Assembly: GCF_020907405.1 (NCBI RefSeq) | Contig: NZ_JAJJOE010000011.1 | Span: 186,001 to 250,000, forward strand | DNA length: 64,000 nt | Origin: Arthrobacter sp. zg-Y769 | GTDB lineage: Bacteria; Actinomycetota; Actinomycetes; Actinomycetales; Micrococcaceae | Direction: 5' to 3' | Part shown: one piece after another, positions 32,775 through 40,814 of the stretch | Layout: each line of letters begins with the position of its first letter | How positions within the stretch are numbered: position 1 is the stretch's first letter | Translations under genes and position numbers: made by a program | The notes under the pieces: generated by a model | What the model saw: only the letters and a program-made list of their open reading frames with translations | What the model was told of the DNA's origin: nothing | Database searches by the model: none

Positions 32775-33161
32775 GTGATCCGTGCACTGATTGGCCGCCG
32801 CCGTGTCAGCGTGAATCGGCCGCTAAAGACACGAGGGGCGCGTGCAGCATACGATCGACCGCACCCATGCGTAGAACTCTTCATCGCTACAGGTCGACTC
32901 TTGGGCACAAGATGACCTTGCGGGGTTCATCCCGGAGCCGGGCAGAGCAGTTAGTGGATAACCGACCCATAGGACGGTGTTCCAGTCCTAGCGTTCCTGG
33001 AGGCGCTACTCCTGGGCTAATCCATAGGAGTCGACTACCAACTGATGCCCATCTCGCCGGCACTGTCCTATCCGTTCGTGTTGGGTCAGATGTCGCCGCA
33101 CCTTTGCCGCGGTGCTTCCGGGACGACATGAATCCGCGCGGTTGTCCGTGCCGTCCTGCAG

Positions 33162-33177
33162 TGTTTCACGTGAAACG
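33162..33177. promoter_or_regulatory. parS site 7
   Basis: TGTTTCACGTGAAACG: mismatch only in the last base. Confidence 0.88.
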
Positions 33178-33331
33178 GCGCCCGTATCAGCTCCGAGTGA
33201 GTGTGTTGTCCGTGTTCCGGTATGGCGTCGGAGCGAGAGACAGAGCCGCAAGAAACTGTATGCCCGGGTCAAGACGCTTGAGGGAGTCCTCGGCATGTGC
33301 AACGGGGTACTTCCGCCTACAAGCCGGAGGT

Positions 33332-33347
33332 CGTTTCACGTGAAACA
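33332..33347. promoter_or_regulatory. parS site 8
   Basis: CGTTTCACGTGAAACA: mismatch only in the first base. Confidence 0.88.
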
Positions 33348-33865
33348 CCAGCGGCTCGGATTCGGCCGGTCCGCCGGCTAGGCATCCAGCGCCATGAGTC
33401 CCGCAAGGTGGAGATCACCGGACTCGATGGTTGGTATCAGGTCTGCGGCACGTTGGGTAGGTGGCAGCGGTGAGGGACGTGGGCACACCGGTCTTCGGGG
33501 CACGTTGATGTACCTGCCGGTGCGCCAGAAGACCGGCGTAGGTGCTTCACGGATCAATCGAAGGCTTCACTGGAACAAGGACAGTCAGGCGCACTGTCGC
33601 CGGTCGAGTATGGCCGGTGAGAATGCGGACGCTTCCGATGGGTGAACAGAGACCTTGGATGCCCCAGGTCTCCAAAGAGGAGCAGGAGGTGGGACGCGGT
33701 CACCATTTCCTGATAGGTAATGAAGCGCCCGCCTCCACCTCCGACCAGGCGCAAGCCACCCGCAACCCACCTGACCTTCCGTCTCCAGTCTTTACCCGAC
33801 CAGCCTCTAACCGAGGACCTATGGCGGGACCATGCAGCGGGCCGCCGTTGCTCGGCTGCGCGAGC

Positions 33866-33881
33866 TGTTTCACGTGAAACG
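33866..33881. promoter_or_regulatory. parS site 9
   Basis: TGTTTCACGTGAAACG: mismatch only in the last base. Confidence 0.88.
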
Positions 33882-34595
33882 CAGTTCACCCGCCGGTCCT
33901 CGTGAACGGCCCGCGTGGCTAACGACCTGCCCCTGACGGCTCCCTCCCTTCTCCTGCAGGCGCCCTGGAAGCCCCTCCGCCTGCCAGGCCGGGCTACCCA
34001 TGCCCCGGCTGTAGAAGCTCGTCTACGGGCCGCCCATGGGGAAGTCGTAGACTGGTCTGCCCGCCGTGGGCAGCGTCGCCGGCACGCTCACAGCGGGGCG
34101 AAACCTTGTGAATCGGGTTGATGGACGGCGGTCATAGGCAGTGTTGGGACGAACTGTTGCACGCACCTGTACCGGGTAGAACGGGAGCGCCAGCGGCCCT
34201 CCACGCTTCCTGCAGGCGAACCGCTTCCCCGAGTGGATAGTCCGGCTTCAGATCCTCAGATCCTCATGTCCTCAGATACCGAGATACCGAGTATTGCCGT
34301 TGCAGCGTCGGAACTCCCGGCCCAGGAGGTGTGCCGGCCAGAGGCCGTGAACGGATGTACGGGTGAGGGTAAACGCCGACGGCGCGTAGAGCACGCCGGT
34401 GGCGGAGCCCTCGCTGGATGCTGGCGCCGCGGCGTGGAGCGCGTGCGCCGGGTTGGCCGAACACTCACTACTGCCGGTCGTGGGAACAATAAGAGTCCTC
34501 CCCCTCCGGATCCGTGCCAGGGACTGAGCCCTGTCGGTCACTGCACTGGGGATGCCTGCCGGGTGCGGCTATGTCCGGAAGAGGCGTACCGGACG

Positions 34596-35882
34596 TTACG
34601 CAGGAGGAGGGCTGGCTACTGCTGCTTGCCCGTCCGGCAAGTGACGCATCCTGCGCAGGGGCGACAAGGCGACAGGCAGGAAGGCCACACAGGTGGCTGC
34701 CCCGGCAATCCACAGGGCAGCCTCTGCTCCGTACAATTGCCCGAGTATGCCGCCCAGCAGCGCCCCGATTGGCTGCGTTCCCCATACGAGGAAGCGCATG
34801 GTGGCGTTCATGCGGCCCAGCAGGCGATCCGGGGTCAGCCGCTGGCGGAAGCTGACCTGTGTCACGTTGTAAACCACCACGCCAAAGCTGGCTACGCCGA
34901 GCCCGGCGGCGCCCAGCCAGACCGACCAACCGCCGTCGGCGGCCGGCAGCAGCAGTGCAAAAGGCGCGGTTGCAGCGATGGATAACCATATGGCTGGCCC
35001 TTCACCCAGCCACAGGGTCAGCCGCCGTGTGGCGAGGGCACCGGCTAGGCCGCCAGCTCCCAGAACCGAGAAAACGATTCCGATCTGGTGGGCACCCAGC
35101 CCGATCTCACGCGGCAGGAAGAACACCAGCATGGCCATGTAGGCCGCGAAGGCGAGGTTGAACAATGCCGTGGAACCGGCGATCGCCCGCAGCAGGGGGT
35201 TGCCAAGAACGAAACGAAGGCCTTCAGCGATGTCCGCTGTCAACGATGACCGGGACTCTCGCGCCGGCTTGGGCTGCTGGTAACGCATGCGTCCAACGAA
35301 CAGCGCGGACAAACCCATAGCGACGGCATCCAGGGCCAGGGCAACGGGCGCCGTCAGCCAGGCGATGAGCTGGCCGGCCGCAACCGGGCCGCCAAGCTGG
35401 GCAACTGAGCGCACCGTCTCCAACTTGGCATTTCCTTCGACCAGACGGTCCCGCCCTATGAGGAGCGGGAGGTAACTCTGGTAGGCCACGTCGAAGAAGA
35501 CGCTGAAGACACCCATGACCAGGGCCACCGCGTAGAGCTGCCAGACGGTCAGGGCTCCAAGCCACCAGGCGGTCGGAACAGTTAGCAGGACCACCGCTCG
35601 GATCAGATCCGACCAGACGAGTATCCGCCGGTACCGCAGCCGATCAACCCAGACACCGGCGGGCAAACCAATCAACAGGAACGCAACGGTGCTCATGGCG
35701 GACAACAGCCCCACTTCGAACTCCGTCGCTGCCAGGGAAACCACTGCCACCAGTGGCAGCGCGAGCCCGGAGATCTGCGTCCCTAACTGGCTCAGGGAAG
35801 TGGAATAGAACAGGAAGCGGAAGTCGTGATCCCGTAGAACCCCGGCGTGTGCCTGGTCTCCGGCACCATGGTCTGTTGTCAT
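34596..35882 (-). CDS. MFS transporter (EntS/MFS_3-like exporter)
   Basis: A 12-helix major facilitator exporter of about 428 aa. The start giving MTTDHGAGDQAHAGVLRDHDFRFLFYS is preferred; a longer frame would reach the start codon of the divergent regulator. Typical of the MFS_3/EntS group are FRFLFYSTSLSQLG in helix 1 and GLPAGVWVDRLRYRRI in the 2-3 loop. The adjacent divergent ArsR-type gene suggests ligand-controlled efflux. Substrate unknown. Confidence 0.88.
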   Translation of the reverse strand: MTTDHGAGDQAHAGVLRDHDFRFLFYSTSLSQLGTQISGLALPLVAVVSLAATEFEVGLLSAMSTVAFLLIGLPAGVWVDRLRYRRILVWSDLIRAVVLLTVPTAWWLGALTVWQLYAVALVMGVFSVFFDVAYQSYLPLLIGRDRLVEGNAKLETVRSVAQLGGPVAAGQLIAWLTAPVALALDAVAMGLSALFVGRMRYQQPKPARESRSSLTADIAEGLRFVLGNPLLRAIAGSTALFNLAFAAYMAMLVFFLPREIGLGAHQIGIVFSVLGAGGLAGALATRRLTLWLGEGPAIWLSIAATAPFALLLPAADGGWSVWLGAAGLGVASFGVVVYNVTQVSFRQRLTPDRLLGRMNATMRFLVWGTQPIGALLGGILGQLYGAEAALWIAGAATCVAFLPVALSPLRRMRHLPDGQAAVASPPPA

Positions 35883-35903
35883 GCGGTTGACTCTCGCCAA
35901 TCG

Positions 35904-35919
35904 ATTGATATTTGTCAAT
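35904..35919. promoter_or_regulatory. Inverted repeat in the MFS/regulator intergenic region
   Basis: ATTGA-6-TCAAT lies in the short, locally A/T-rich gap between the divergent starts. The placement suits an operator for the ArsR-type protein; binding is inference. Confidence 0.5.
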
Positions 35920-35943
35920 AGGTCGCTCTGGTAGTCTGCATCC

Positions 35944-36507
35944 ATGACAGACGAGAGCGGTCAGGCCCCTCGGCGGTCAGCGAACGAGGAAGAGGCGAAA
36001 GCCCTGGCGTCGGCGATACGGGTGCGCATTCTGCGCCTGTGCCGCAAAGAGCAGCTGACCAACAAGGAGATTGCGACCAGGCTCGACGCCAACCCGGCGA
36101 CGGTGCTTTATCACGTGCGCAAGCTTGTCTCAGCAGGTTTCCTGGAACCGCAGGAGGCGCGGTCCGGACCGAGCGGCGCATATGAGATCCCGTACCGCGC
36201 GACGGGTAAGTCGTGGCAGTTGAACCTGGACGGCCGGGATCTCCGTATGCGCGGCGCGATGATTGGCGCGTTTGTGTCCGAGGTAGGACAGGTCCCCGCA
36301 TCCGAGCAGGTCACAATTTCCCGGCTAGGCATCCGCCTGACCGATGAAGGTCATGCAAGGCTCGTCGAACGCGTCCAGAATCTGTTGGATGAATTTGAAG
36401 CGGAAACGCCGCCCGAGGGCAGCGCCCATTACTCGCTCTTTATGGCCATCCACCCCGACAGCACACCCGGGTCGGCGCCCGACAATAGCAGCCACACCAG
36501 CCCGTGA
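35944..36507 (+). CDS. ArsR-type winged-helix transcriptional regulator
   Basis: 187 aa. A winged HTH occupies about residues 17-85: ALASAIRVRILRLCRKEQL, then recognition helix NPATVLYHVRKLVSAGFL and a wing ending in YEIPYRATGKSW. The C-terminal part (about 90-170) is a possible effector or dimer domain I cannot name. No Shine-Dalgarno is evident, so it may be leaderless. It probably represses itself and the divergent MFS exporter. Confidence 0.85.
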   Translation: MTDESGQAPRRSANEEEAKALASAIRVRILRLCRKEQLTNKEIATRLDANPATVLYHVRKLVSAGFLEPQEARSGPSGAYEIPYRATGKSWQLNLDGRDLRMRGAMIGAFVSEVGQVPASEQVTISRLGIRLTDEGHARLVERVQNLLDEFEAETPPEGSAHYSLFMAIHPDSTPGSAPDNSSHTSP

Positions 36508-36570
36508 CGGAACAGCACGGCAGATCCGCGGACAGAAGGCGCGGTGCGTGCGTCACTAAGGTATCCGGGT

Positions 36571-36586
36571 TGTTTCACGTGAAACC
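36571..36586. promoter_or_regulatory. parS site 10 (distal)
   Basis: TGTTTCACGTGAAACC, last-base mismatch, in the convergent gap between the ArsR-type gene and the DUF1116 gene, 2.7 kb beyond site 9. Confidence 0.88.
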
Positions 36587-36588
36587 AG

Positions 36589-37854
36589 TTATGTTGTCGG
36601 CTGCAGGTATTCGCAGGCATCGGCGAAGGGCTGCAGCGGAGGGGTGAAAAAGATCGCCCCCGCCAGCCCGCCGCCGCGTAGGGTGGCTCCGATATGTACC
36701 GGCGGTACGAGGCGGAGTCGCGCAATGGCGGCAGCATCCATGCCGCAGGGGATCCCGCGCCCGCCCAGCGCCGGAATCCGCAGCAGCGGATGCTCCCGCA
36801 ATGCAACCGCGTAGAGGGATGTTGTCAGCTCCATCATCCGGCGAGGGCTTCCCACCGAAACGGGACTCAAGGAGGGTGCTGCTGCAGCTGCAGCACCGCC
36901 CAGTCCCAGTGTTTCCATAATCAGGCTGTCGCCTCCGCTGTAGCCCAGGTCATCCGGTGTCCACGGTGCCATGATTTTTCCGGGGAACCCGGAGATGGGC
37001 GGCAGCGGTGCCCGGAACCAGTGGCCGGGAACGCCGGAAACGCGGATGGCGAACTCCTTCTCATTCATCGCCATGGCCGTGACGATTGAGCTGCCTGCCA
37101 CCCCTTCCGCCGCGTCCGCAATAACCTTCCCTGCCGCCATGGCTACGTGCAGGAAGTGGAATTCCGCAGTGTTGAGATAGGCCAGCAAAGCGGACGTGTC
37201 CGGGTCGGCGGCCGGACTCTGGAGGACGCGTTCCAGGATGGCGTTCCGGAACAGGAGGGCCGCCGCGGTCTGCCGTCCGTGGAGTTCATCGCCCATGGCT
37301 AATGCGCGGGTCATGACCGGCAGGAGCGGCAGCGGAGCTTGTCGCAGAATCCGGCCGAGGGCAGGAGCCACCCGGTCCCTGATTCCGGCCAGATTGGCAT
37401 TGACCGCCGACCCGCGGGACCCGAACGTCAGGGCCTGCGTCCCCGGGCCTTCGTTCATCCTGCACGTGGCAGTCCTGCCGGATACCCGGTCCTGCACAAC
37501 CAGCACGGGCATTGAGGCGGAGCAGACACCGGTCAGCGAACCTACGGCACCGTATTCATGGCAGGAGCCAAGCTGGATGGCACCCGAGTGCAGTAACGCG
37601 TCAGCCTCGTCCGGGGTGGAAGCTAGACCTTCGAATAATGCCGCACCGACAACCGCTAACCGTTGGCAACCAGCATAATCCTGCCAGGGCATCAGCGGCC
37701 CGGAGACAAGGATGGTGTTCCTGCCCATGCCCGGGACAGCCTCCAGGGCTGGCAGCACATCGATAAGTTCCGGTTCCACGGAGAGCATTGCCGAGACGGC
37801 CGCATCGTTCGGCGACATGAGGGAGCCATCCCTCATTTGCGCTTTCGTCTCCAT
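36589..37854 (-). CDS. DUF1116 (AllG/YlbE-like) protein, orphan
   Basis: About 421 aa from the ATG giving METKAQMRDG with GGGGTG upstream; other in-frame starts lie 7 to 30 codons earlier. DUF1116 landmarks are visible: ILVSGPLMPWQ, FEGLASTPDEADALLHSGAI, MNEGPGTQ, MTRALAMGDELHGRQ and GIPCGMDAAAI. DUF1116 proteins are subunits of an oxamate/carbamoyl-transfer system that also needs FdrA-like and DUF2877-like partners; neither is in the window, so activity here is uncertain. The gene stands alone between a parS site and the CwlM operon terminator. Confidence 0.8.
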   Translation of the reverse strand: METKAQMRDGSLMSPNDAAVSAMLSVEPELIDVLPALEAVPGMGRNTILVSGPLMPWQDYAGCQRLAVVGAALFEGLASTPDEADALLHSGAIQLGSCHEYGAVGSLTGVCSASMPVLVVQDRVSGRTATCRMNEGPGTQALTFGSRGSAVNANLAGIRDRVAPALGRILRQAPLPLLPVMTRALAMGDELHGRQTAAALLFRNAILERVLQSPAADPDTSALLAYLNTAEFHFLHVAMAAGKVIADAAEGVAGSSIVTAMAMNEKEFAIRVSGVPGHWFRAPLPPISGFPGKIMAPWTPDDLGYSGGDSLIMETLGLGGAAAAAAPSLSPVSVGSPRRMMELTTSLYAVALREHPLLRIPALGGRGIPCGMDAAAIARLRLVPPVHIGATLRGGGLAGAIFFTPPLQPFADACEYLQPTT

Positions 37855-37980
37855 TGGCACCCCGTGACCCGTCATGGCAGAAGCATGCCACACGGCACAG
37901 TACGTTGTGGGAATGAACGAAGGCATCCCGAACCGCACCGACAACGGGAGCCGGGCACGGGTTACTTCCGGGCAAAAGAA

Positions 37981-38016
37981 AGCGGCACCCCTGGTCTTTT
38001 GACCTGGGGTGCCGCT
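37981..38016 (-). terminator. Bidirectional terminator after the trxB-trxA-cwlM unit
   Basis: AGCGGCACCCCTGGTC pairs with GACCTGGGGTGCCGCT (one T-T mismatch) around TTTT. A/T tails occur on both sides: six T rightward, TTTCTTTT leftward. Confidence 0.85.
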
Positions 38017-38044
38017 TTTTTCCGGAGGGATTGCGGGGCCGGGC

Positions 38045-39232
38045 CTAGAGTCCTGAAACCTGACGGTTTGCTTCGGTCTGGGCCGGGTTGAACTTCAGCA
38101 CATCGCCCAGGGCGAGGGTTCCGGTGGGCTGGTCCTCCTCCTCAAGGAGGTACAGGCGCTGGATACCGATCACGATGGAGTCGGCAACCGTCTGGCGGAA
38201 GACAGGATCGGCGAGGCGCTCGGCGTCGTGCGCGTTGCTGAGGTAGCCCAGGTCCAGCCCCACGGAGGGTACGCCCGGAACCTTCAAGGTGTCCCAGGTC
38301 CGGGCATGAACGCCCAGGTTGTCCACGTCGGTGCGGGCGCCGAGTTCCTTCATCAGCAGGATGGCGGCCCGGTGGCCGATGGGGGAGCGTGCCTCTCCGG
38401 TGCCCGGCAGACCCCAATAGTAGGCCGCCATGCCGGAGGCGGCCTGCTGGTCGAGCCAGTCGCAGTGGATATCCAGGTTCAGGCTGGGAGTGTTCCGCCG
38501 GGATCCCGGTTCGCGGGCCGGGTCGGTCGGCACCAGCCGGGCGCCGAACTCCCGGAGGATGCGTTCCACGCGCCCCACGATGTCGGTGGTGACCAGTTCC
38601 TCGGTCAACGGGTCTCCGGTGAGCCGCTCGGTGGAGTGCGGGGACGCCAGCCGGGCACGGCCGACGTTCACGGACACAACGCGTCCGCGCAGGGCCGCGG
38701 TGGAGCGGTCCAGCCGTTCGTAGTCGCGCAGGGCGAACGCCTGGCTGGGGGAGATGGCACGGTTCACCCGGGACATGGACCGCATGGTGTCGCCGTCGCA
38801 CACGCCGGTGCCCGGCAGGCCGAGGTTCTGCTGCAGCTCGGCTACCGCGTAGCGGGTACGCACTCCGAAACTGCCGTCGATGTGCCCGTAGTAGAAACCG
38901 AGGTGGGACAGGTGGCGCTGGAGCTCGGCGACGTCGTCGCCCCGCAGCTGGCCGCCCTCAACGTAGTTCAGGGTCCGGTCTCCGAAGCGGAACTGTGCCT
39001 CGGACAGCGCCCGCTGGGTGTCCGGACCGGCAACGCCGTCAACAATCAGGCCGCGGCTCTGTTGGAAGGCGCGGACCGCGGCGTCAACGTGGTCATCGAA
39101 AATGGTTGGATCGTTTACGGCGTCCGGTGCCAGGTAGGACAAGGTGACACCGGCGCGCAGCAACGCTTCACGAAGCGCCACCACGCGCCGGCTGGCATCC
39201 AGCCTCCGCAGGCTTTCACCATGCACTGTCAT
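38045..39232 (-). CDS. cwlM: CwlM-like N-acetylmuramoyl-L-alanine amidase homologue, probably non-catalytic
   Basis: 395 aa, no signal peptide, so cytoplasmic. Two peptidoglycan-binding-type domains (about 15-75 and 93-155) precede an Amidase_3-like domain (184-362). Of the usual zinc and catalytic residues, the Glu (211-212, TEEL) and His256 (DIHCDW) are kept. The first zinc His of DPGHGG is replaced in NVGRAR (Arg192), and the catalytic Glu of the ELGFLSN-type motif is Asp327 (LDLGYLSN). A short C-terminal tail with Thr370 and Thr372 follows. In mycobacteria CwlM, encoded beside trx genes, is phosphorylated by PknB and activates MurA; the same role here is inference from synteny. Confidence 0.85.
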   Translation of the reverse strand: MTVHGESLRRLDASRRVVALREALLRAGVTLSYLAPDAVNDPTIFDDHVDAAVRAFQQSRGLIVDGVAGPDTQRALSEAQFRFGDRTLNYVEGGQLRGDDVAELQRHLSHLGFYYGHIDGSFGVRTRYAVAELQQNLGLPGTGVCDGDTMRSMSRVNRAISPSQAFALRDYERLDRSTAALRGRVVSVNVGRARLASPHSTERLTGDPLTEELVTTDIVGRVERILREFGARLVPTDPAREPGSRRNTPSLNLDIHCDWLDQQAASGMAAYYWGLPGTGEARSPIGHRAAILLMKELGARTDVDNLGVHARTWDTLKVPGVPSVGLDLGYLSNAHDAERLADPVFRQTVADSIVIGIQRLYLLEEEDQPTGTLALGDVLKFNPAQTEANRQVSGL

Positions 39233-39238
39233 TGCTGT

Positions 39239-39565
39239 TTACTTCAGGAAGGCCGCGAATTCCTGCTCCAGGACCTGCTTCGGCTTGGCGCCGATGGAAG
39301 TCGCCGCAACCTCACCGCCCTGGAACACGTAAACCGCCGGGATGGAAGTGATGCCGTACTGCGCGGCGATCGCGGGGTTTTCATCCACGTTCACCTTCAC
39401 TACGTCCACCTTGTCGCTGTACTGTGCGGCAATGTCGTCCAGGATGGGGGACAGCATGCGGCACGGGCCGCACCATTCTGCCCAGAAGTCCACGATGACG
39501 GGCTTGTCTGCGGTCAGGACATCGGTACCGAAGGAAGCATCGGTTACTGCTTTTGCACTGCTCAT
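39239..39565 (-). CDS. trxA: Thioredoxin
   Basis: Cytoplasmic disulfide reductase, 108 aa. Active site WCGPCR is visible, with cis-Pro in ITSIPAVYVF. It lies 27 bases after trxB and 6 bases before cwlM; the three genes share the downstream terminator. Confidence 0.97.
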   Translation of the reverse strand: MSSAKAVTDASFGTDVLTADKPVIVDFWAEWCGPCRMLSPILDDIAAQYSDKVDVVKVNVDENPAIAAQYGITSIPAVYVFQGGEVAATSIGAKPKQVLEQEFAAFLK

Positions 39566-39592
39566 TTTTGCTCTCCTAAACGAGGAACGGAA

Positions 39593-40636
39593 CTAGAGGG
39601 CTGCGTGTTCGGAAACAGCCTCTGCCGGCGGGGTGGGGACCTCCGCCGCGGTGGAGATGGAGTCGCCCAGATCGGCGAGGTAGTGTTCGACGTCGACGGC
39701 GGCCACGCAGCCGGAGCCGGAGGCCGTGATGGCCTGCCGGTAGGTCGGATCGATGACGTCGCCGGCGGCGAAGACGCCCGGAAGGGATGTCTTGGAGGTA
39801 CGCCCCAGGACAGCGATGGTGCCCTCCTCGGTGAGCTCAAGCTGGCCGCGGACCAGGTCCACCCGCGGGTCGTTGCCGATGGCCACGAACACGCCCGTTA
39901 CGTTGAGCTCCGACTCGGAGCCGTCCTTGGTGCTGCGCAGCACCAGGCCGGTGACCTTGTCCTCGCCGCGGATGGCGGCGACTTCGGAATCCCACGCGAA
40001 GCGGATCTTCTCGTGGGAAAGGGCACGCTCCTGCATGATCTTGGAGGCCCGCAGGCTGTCCCGGCGGTGCACCACCGTTACCGAGGAGGCGAACTTGGTG
40101 AGGAACAGGGCTTCCTCCAAAGCGGAGTCGCCGCCGCCGATGACCGCGATGTCCTGGCCCTTGAAGAAGAAGCCGTCACACGTGGCACACCAGCTGACGC
40201 CGCGGCCGGACAGCCGCTTTTCGTCCGGCAGTCCCAGTTCCCGGTAGGCGGACCCGGTGGAGATGATGACTGCGCGTGCGCGGAAGGTTTCGCCCGTGCC
40301 GATGGTGACCGTTTTGATGTCGCCGGCGAGGTCTACCTCGGTGACGTCCTCAAAGAGGATCTCGGTTCCGAACCGGGCCGCCTGCTTTTCGAAGTTGGCC
40401 ATCAGGTCCGGGCCCATGATGCCTTCGGGGAAGCCGGGGAAGTTCTCCACGTCGGTGGTGTTCATCAGCTCGCCGCCGGCCGTGACCGAGCTGGCAATCA
40501 GCAGCGGCTTCAGGTTGGCGCGCGCCGCGTAGACGGCGGCAGTGTATCCGGAGGGGCCGGAGCCGACGATGATGACCTCGCGGACGTCGCCGGCAGCGGC
40601 GGCGCCGTCGTTGGCTACGGGGTTTTCGGTGCTCAC
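39593..40636 (-). CDS. trxB: Thioredoxin-disulfide reductase
   Basis: NADPH-dependent flavoenzyme that reduces thioredoxin. 347 aa from a GTG. FAD motif GSGPSGYTAAVYAARA, redox centre CATCDG, NADPH motif GGGDSALEEALFL and the C-terminal GVFAAGDVIDPTYRQ are all present. The C-terminal extension past the FAD region (about 25 residues) is Ala/Pro-rich. Confidence 0.97.
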   Translation of the reverse strand: MSTENPVANDGAAAAGDVREVIIVGSGPSGYTAAVYAARANLKPLLIASSVTAGGELMNTTDVENFPGFPEGIMGPDLMANFEKQAARFGTEILFEDVTEVDLAGDIKTVTIGTGETFRARAVIISTGSAYRELGLPDEKRLSGRGVSWCATCDGFFFKGQDIAVIGGGDSALEEALFLTKFASSVTVVHRRDSLRASKIMQERALSHEKIRFAWDSEVAAIRGEDKVTGLVLRSTKDGSESELNVTGVFVAIGNDPRVDLVRGQLELTEEGTIAVLGRTSKTSLPGVFAAGDVIDPTYRQAITASGSGCVAAVDVEHYLADLGDSISTAAEVPTPPAEAVSEHAAL

Positions 40637-40814
40637 GGGGCGGTGAACCTCTTCCTTGTTGAACTACAGTGTGAAACTAAAAAATGGCGATCGATACCGG
40701 GGAACCTGTTCCTGGTTGTTCACCCGGCACAACCAATACCGGGTCCAGCTTATTCCGCGGACCCTGCTGGCGACACGTTCGTCGCCGCCATGCGGCGGGA
40801 CCGGCTGCCCGGGG

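Larger units (their letters stand above)
31834..34595. other. 2.8 kb gene-poor centromere-like region
   Basis: Between parB and the MFS gene no open frame has a ribosome site, domain or convincing composition; frames present are short, overlapping and on both strands. No tRNA, IS or long repeat was recognised. The clear content is six parS sites (sites 4-9 listed separately), a degenerate copy, and single-mismatch DnaA boxes at 32306-32314 and 32953-32961. Whether it is old degraded coding DNA or maintained spacer cannot be told from sequence alone. Confidence 0.65.

Noticed and set aside
31774-34595. Possible prophage, IS element or CRISPR in the gene desert
   Set aside because: No transposase or integrase fragments, no terminal inverted repeats, no regularly spaced direct repeats apart from the irregularly spaced parS palindromes.
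34233-34985. A 250-codon rightward frame at the end of the gene desert, running into the MFS gene
   Set aside because: Low-complexity Arg/Gly/Ser composition, no ribosome site, and it overlaps the MFS coding region on the other strand.
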